From Cryptomeria japonica (Eukaryota > Streptophyta > Pinopsida > Cupressales > Cupressaceae), in assembly GCF_030272615.1 (NCBI RefSeq), contig NC_081412.1, forward strand, positions 548,670,488 to 548,730,487: 60,000 nucleotides of DNA, in the 5' to 3' direction. A model generated the notes under the pieces. That model ran no database searches and had not been told where the DNA came from. It saw nothing but the letters and a program-made list of their open reading frames with translations. The position numbers and the translations under genes were made by a program. Below are positions 55,080 to 60,000 of this stretch, in pieces. Each line of letters opens with the position of its first letter. Within the stretch, counting starts at the first letter, position 1.

Positions 55080-56283
55080 TGTTAGATAGTTCAGATAACC
55101 AGAAGACAACTAAGAGGGGGGGGGGGGTGAATCAGTTGTCATAGATTACCAGAAGCATTAGCAATTTAAAACAACAATACCAAAATATTAGTTAATCCAA
55201 TTAAGAATAAATAATAATTATAGAATAAAAGCCATCCACACAACACAGATTTGTATGTGGAAAACCTGGTAAAGGGAAAAACCATGGTGGGAAGCCTACT
55301 CATAGTCAAATAATACTTCTGCAGTAAGTATGTGAATTTACAATAAAGGGGCCTACACTTGCAGGAAGGCCAACAACCTAGAGAACACTGCTCATCACAA
55401 AAGGAGTCTCATTAACTACATACAAATCTAGACTACAATCCGGAGAAGTGTTGAATTGCAAAAGATAGAATCTCCTATGCCTGAGTACAGTTCTAGTTTA
55501 GCTCAATACCAGAGGACTAAATCCTCTTCTAGACCCAATTCAATCTCCAATGGTCAACCAACTCCTCTGATTGAATGATATTACATTATTCGCACATTAC
55601 ATTCCTTGACCATGACCTCTTACAATAACCATGATGATCTACAATGAGATCTTACATCTTATTTATACAAACCCTCGACCATAAACAATTAGGTTGGCCA
55701 CCAAACAATAAACCAATTACATAATTACAAACCATGTTGGCCTTAGATAAAAAACAAATAATTTCCAACACATAGGACATCCCAAAAATACAATAATAGG
55801 TCCTATCCACATGTTAAATCAATGTCGGTTCATAACCTAGATCAATCAAGACCAAGTATAGGTCCACACGCTTCAGCAATGATCTCCAAATGCCAAGTCT
55901 CAAACATGATCACCAACAACATCCTGAAAATCTATCAGAAGCTGCACCAACACCAATTATGTAATGCATCAAAGATCTCCACCAAAAGCTCTGCCAATGA
56001 AATCCTCACTGGAACCAGAAACCAATCTTCATAGCAAGCAGGATATCATCCAATCACCAAACCAAAACCAACTAACCAAATATGAGTATAAGCATTATGA
56101 ACAAGTCAATTCCATCATTAGATTATACCGGAGTCAACTAGATCATGCCAGATCCAAGTTAACCAAAAACCACTCAACCTACTAGGACCAAAAGGGTGTC
56201 AGTAAAGCATCCAAATAACTAGTGTTGACATCAATGACAAAACACCAATGCAACACTTAATCAATTCCACCAAATGGTCAACA
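55080..56283 (-). mobile_element. solo Copia LTR (C3 family), TSD CCTGT
   Basis: Plus-strand tgttagatagttcag...ccaaatggtcaaca, so the minus-strand LTR is TGTTGACCATTTGG...AACTATCTAACA, 1204 bp. cctgt flanks both sides (55075-55079 and 56284-56288). A pure G run (55117-55127) is the minus of the C-run near the LTR end. It disrupts the T2 polyprotein. Confidence 0.92.
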
Positions 56284-56288
56284 CCTGT

Positions 56289-56700
56289 ACTTTCACTAAT
56301 GTCTCTTCCTCCATCACCAAGATAGTCTGGAAACCCATAAGAGGTTATGAAGTCACAAACATCAACTCCAAATATCATTTATGAGGGTATTTTTGTATAG
56401 TCATCTACTTCCCTTTCAGATGAAATAGAAGAGGATGCTGTTATCAAATGGTTTTTCAAAGAAGATAGTAAAAACAAAGAAATACAACACTGTGAAATTT
56501 CCCTAGCATAATATGGTCCAGGCTATAAGGTGATTCATCGCATGGGATATTCAGGTACCGGTCCTCTAGGCAAGTGTCAAGAAGGTATTGTTGAACCTAT
56601 TAAGCTACAAACTAATTCTACAAATGATAAAGCTGGACTTGGATACCATTTAGAAGAGTCATCAGATCAGAAACATACTTATCAACATTAGTCTAAGTGG
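56289..56700 (+). pseudogene. T2 G-patch-like region
   Basis: GPGYKVIHRMGYSGTGPLGK...GIVEPI...KAGLGY (about 56517-56645), the glycine-rich RNA-binding motif also seen in G1 (41587-41952). Stops lie before and after. Confidence 0.65.
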
Positions 56701-58198
56701 AGGAAAAAGATACTACCTTCAATATCATAGGAAGTAAATACTCCACAAACTCAGGAAGAGTATGAAAATGAACAAGAATAATTGGCAATCAAGAGAGAAG
56801 AAGCAACTGGTAATCGAGTTCCAATTGTCTCAGCAATAAAACTACAAGGAGTAGAAGTCCCAAAAGATATGAGAGAAGAAATCAAAGGAATTAAAGTTGT
56901 TCGCACCATTGAACATTCCGGTTGAATACACAGGTATAATGCAAGTAGATGATTTGGAAACTGACTTGAAGGAGTATGAATGGGATTTGGATCCTCTCTC
57001 AGATACATCTACTAAATAAACTCCTGAAGAATCTAGTGATATCATAGATGAAGCACAAGAGATAATACGCTTGAAGCCGGAAAAGGAAATAGAGGAAATC
57101 AGACTAAAAAGACAAGAAGACTATGAACAACAACAAAAAGAAGAAAGAGCACAAGAAAATTCTTCACCTACTATATTTCCCTCTAATGAGATAGAACAAA
57201 TCAGGTATGGAGCTATAAAAGAATAATTAGAGGCTGCAGAAGAAGGGCCAATCATTAGTCCAGAGGAAGCTGAATGGAAAAGACGACAAAGACTAACAGA
57301 GTCATCAAGGTTATGTCAACAATGATGTCAAATACAAGTGATCATTGAACCAAATCACGAAGGAACTTGCAGCATCAAAGATGTAGATATTGACACTATA
57401 CATACTTTTACTAGACCATTTGAAGAAGAGCTAGATACTTCATCTTATGACTCTGATCACTCTTACATAAGCTCTATATATGATAATACCTATTTGACAC
57501 CAAACTATGACTACTCCATCATGAATGTCGAGGCTCTATCTGCTGAACCTGTTACTGTGAAACCACAATATGTAGTCCAATTTGAAGTAGAGGACAGTGC
57601 TAGTGGTAGGTTTGTTGGGTTAGGTCCCCTAAATATTAACATACACTTCAATGATCATGTTGTAACTCTTTGTGGTCTTGAGACACTTATGCAAGGTAGT
57701 CTTCTAGAACTCAACTTATCAGTTTGAGGTTGTGATGATAATAACGTGAATTCCCTTGAACCTTTTAAAAATTTATCCCTGGTACATCCTGAGTTAATTA
57801 ACTCTACTCTCCAAGATCAACCTTTGAATATACCTACCTTTGCTAATGACTATACATTAGCCTGCTATCTTAATGCAGTTGAAACAATGGACTCTTCCAC
57901 CAGTGAATAAAGGGAGAACATGACAACAACAAATGTCAAGTATCTTAGTCACAAAAATCAAAAAAAGAAAAATAAGAGTTCTGATGGCGAAAACCACACT
58001 GTGGCGGTGACAGAATAAAAAATAGTAAAAATAAAGGATGTACCTAACAGTGAAAACCTCTATGAGGAGCCTGAAGGTGATATACTTGACATTTTGCCTG
58101 ATCACTTTCAAGAGTGATCATCAGTGCTAATTGAACCTACATAGCTAGTAAACATTGGAATAGATGAAGCTCAACACACCATACATGTAGCTCAATCC
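56701..58198 (+). pseudogene. T2 linker, acidic and Glu/Gln-rich
   Basis: Degenerate coding sequence between G-patch and polymerase. It contains charged coiled-coil-like stretches (RLKPEKEIEEIRLKRQEDYE near 57070-57125). An open block at 57338-57727 (129 codons) includes VVQFEVEDSASGRFVGLGP. No enzymatic motif. Confidence 0.6.
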
Positions 58199-59080
58199 TT
58201 GTCAGCCGAAGAACTAAAAGAATTTTCTGATTTCTTCATGAAAAAGAAGATCAATTTTTCATGGACATATGTTGATATGCTGGGTTTGGATCCTAACCTC
58301 ATAATGCATCTTCTTTCTATCACTCCCAGAGTTAAACTTGTTAAGAAAAAACAACAAAAAGTGCATCCTCATGTTGCATTACTTTTTAAAGTTGAGCTAG
58401 AAAAATTACTAAAAGCTGGATTCATCAGAGCAATTGATTATGCCGAATGGATATCTAATATTGTACCTATTTCCAAACCTGACAAGTCAATACATGTTTG
58501 CACAAATTTCAGATATTTAAACAAAGCTTGTCCAAAAGATGATTTTCCACTACCCAACATAGACATGATCATGGACATGACTGTTGGCTATGAAATGTAC
58601 TCTTTAATGGATGGTTTTTCTGGGTACAATCAGATCAAAATTGCACCCGAGGATCAAGAGAAAACAACATTTACCTATGCATGGGGAGCCTTCTGCTAGA
58701 ATGTAATGCCCTTTGGTTTAAAGAATGTAGGAACTACTTATCAAAGAGTTGTAAAAACATTTTTTCATGACATGATGCACAAAAATATTGAAGACTATGT
58801 TGATGATACTCTAGTTAAACCTATGAAAAGATCAACACATCTATCAGAACTAGGTCCAATATTAGATAGAATGGAAAAAATCAAACTCAGATTAAATCCT
58901 AAGAAATGTGCATTTGGAGTTACATCTAGTAATCTCCTAGGATATATTGTTTTAGCAAAAGGAATTGAAGTGGATCCAGAAAAGGTTAAGGCTATCATGG
59001 CAATGCCACCTCCAAAGAATATCAGTCAAATAAGAAGTTTACAAGGATGCCTCCAATCAATAAGGTGCTTTATTTCTTAG
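58199..59080 (+). pseudogene. pol: T2 reverse transcriptase
   Basis: Copies element RNA into DNA. Motifs in order: VELEKLLKAGFIRAIDYAEW, VPISKPDKSIHVCTNFRYLN, KACPKDDFPLPNIDMI, SLMDGFSGYNQIKIAPEDQE, a TAG at about 58697, VMPFGLKNVGTTYQRVV, and the catalytic box YVDDTLV, followed by HLSELGPILDRM and LNPKKCAFGV. The catalytic Asp pair is intact. The frame is otherwise open over the stop, so decay is modest here. Confidence 0.93.
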
Positions 59081-59760
59081 CTAGCAGATAAAGCTCAACC
59101 ATACACAAAGGCATTACAAAAAGGAGTCAAATAAAAATGGGATGAAGATTGTGAACAACATCTAAAACAAATCAAGGACTATCTTTCAAACCCACCTATA
59201 TTGATGCTACCAATTCAAGGTAAACCATTGATTCTCTACATATCAGCTACATATACATCACTGGGGGTACTTTTGACACAATAGGACGAGAATAAAAAGG
59301 AAAGAGCTATATATTATATCAGCATAACCTTGGTGTCCTATGAGATGAGCTATACCATCATAGAAAAATCTTGTTTGGCATTAGTCTTTGCATCACAAAA
59401 ATTAAGACACTACATGCTAGCACATTCTATTAAACTAGTGGCTAAAATTGATCCGCTCAAATATCTTCTTATCAAAGCAACACTTACAGCGAGATTGGCT
59501 AAATGGGTCATGGTTCTTACAAAATTTGACATTGAATATGTAGAAAGCAAAGCTATCAAAGGAAAGGTCATTGCAGATCAACTTGCTAATGTTTCACTTG
59601 AAGACAATCAACCTTCACACATAGAATTTCTAGATGAATCCACTATGCACCTTACTCAGTGATCCAAGAAGATGTTGTTTGATGGGTCTTTCACTCAACA
59701 TGGTTCTAGTGCTGGAATACTTTTTATCACTCCTCAAAGAGCATTATTAGAGTGAACAAT
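59081..59760 (+). pseudogene. T2 RNase H domains
   Basis: First RNase H: LILYISATYTSLGVLLTQ, YYISITLVSYEMSYTIIEKS, ALVFASQKLRHYML, WVMVLTKFDIEYVESKAIKG. A second, archaeal-like type begins MLFDGSFTQHGSSAGILFIT (about 59671), which is characteristic of the Tat lineage. Stops at about 59080, 59132 and 59282. The second domain is cut by the Copia junction. Confidence 0.82.
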
Positions 59761-59764
59761 ACCA

Positions 59765-60000
59765 CATATCATGGGAAAAGTAGCTTGACTAATTGCACCC
59801 TAAATATAAAACAAAGCTTCATTGTATTTCTTTGTATTTTATTTATATTCCCTCTTTTGTTGGTCATTTGATGCATTTACATATTCTACCTCTTCATATA
59901 CTTGTTGAGAAATATCCAACAAATCCTTAGATTTGAGTAGGGTTTGAATTCTAGTACACCAATATATAAAATCATTTCCTTCGAAGATAGGAATTAACAT
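59765..60000 (-). pseudogene. gag: Copia gag N-terminus, runs off the window
   Basis: Read on the minus strand from the window edge: PIFEGNDFIYWCTRIQTLLK, SKDLLDISQQVYEEVEYV, then KKYNEALFYI, stop, GAISQA. This matches the start of Copia gag (EG.NY..W..RM..LL.S.DLW). Two stops. The left boundary, at the T2 RNase H, is between about 59750 and 59775. Confidence 0.65.

Larger units (their letters stand above)
49157..59760 (+). mobile_element. T2: Tat/Ogre-like Gypsy element, 5' to RNase H
   Basis: 5' LTR 49157-50201, PBS 50205, a 2.2-kb leader, then gag, protease, G-patch, linker, reverse transcriptase, RNase H and a second RNase H. It has the same LTR family and leader as T1. It was inserted into C3 and split by a solo LTR (55080-56283). 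It ends near 59760 at another Copia. Two RNase H-like segments and the long leader point to the Tat lineage. Many stops make it inactive. Confidence 0.85.

Noticed and set aside
56751-57045. Minus-strand frames of 67-85 codons
   Set aside because: They are antisense shadows of the T2 linker coding sequence, and no independent signal supports them.
1-60000. Any intact host gene, tRNA or rRNA
   Set aside because: I looked for tRNA-like and rRNA-like sequence and long conserved exons. Only primer-binding sites resemble tRNA ends, and the PPR and NB-ARC pieces are broken.

Overview
The window reads as repeat-dominated nuclear DNA of a plant with a very large genome, most likely a gymnosperm and probably a conifer. 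The reasons are AT-rich decayed LTR retrotransposons nested in one another, Tat/Ogre-like Gypsy and Copia families, and broken pentatricopeptide-repeat (PPR) genes of the highly regular PLS type common in conifers. The organism call is inference. I see no intact host gene, rRNA, tRNA or CRISPR array.

Left part (1-9611): a broken PPR gene (445-1182); a minus-strand Gypsy remnant 'G0' (gag 1638-3315, then an LTR/leader region to 6660 with 302-bp tandem repeats and five AT hairpins); a solo Copia LTR with exact target duplication TGCAT (7351-8599); and the primer-binding site and leader of another Copia element (from 9237).

Central nest (9612-45441): an old minus-strand Gypsy element 'G1' has its 3' LTR at 9612-10820 and its 5' LTR from 44599. 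Into it went Copia element 'C1' (35966-40809, target duplication ACATT). A 2.5-kb piece holding the C1 3' end was then duplicated in tandem (unit 1 starts at 10779, unit 2 is 34242-36738). Into unit 1 went Tat-like element 'T1' (12936-30654, target duplication CCAAC), and into T1 went Gypsy element 'G2' (14202-22036, target duplication GATAT). Unit 1 also received a 3.3-kb TG...CA insertion with PPR and NB-ARC fragments (30745-34041, target duplication AAACC). Unit 2 keeps the pre-insertion sequence for both events, so the boundaries can be read from this window. G1 further holds the 3' end of a second Copia ('C2', 41993-43418) and a 375-bp TRIM element (43419-43793).

Right part (45442-60000): Copia element 'C3' sits inside the G1 5' LTR. 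It is cut at 49157 by 'T2', a Tat/Ogre-like element of the T1 LTR family that encodes gag, protease, G-patch, reverse transcriptase and RNase H, all with stops. A solo Copia LTR (55080-56283, target duplication CCTGT) splits the T2 protease region. The last ~240 bases are the start of a minus-strand Copia gag.

How they fit together: three elements from different groups (G2, C1, T1) keep termini, PBS and PPT but have no reverse transcriptase or integrase. G2 has the longest intact reading frame in the window (gag-protease, about 700 codons) and similar LTRs. Such elements must borrow polymerase from relatives; T2 belongs to the group that could have served T1. The most interesting non-coding signal is a hairpin with a self-complementary GTGCAC loop, repeated in the LTRs and leader of G2, which resembles a retroviral RNA dimerisation site.
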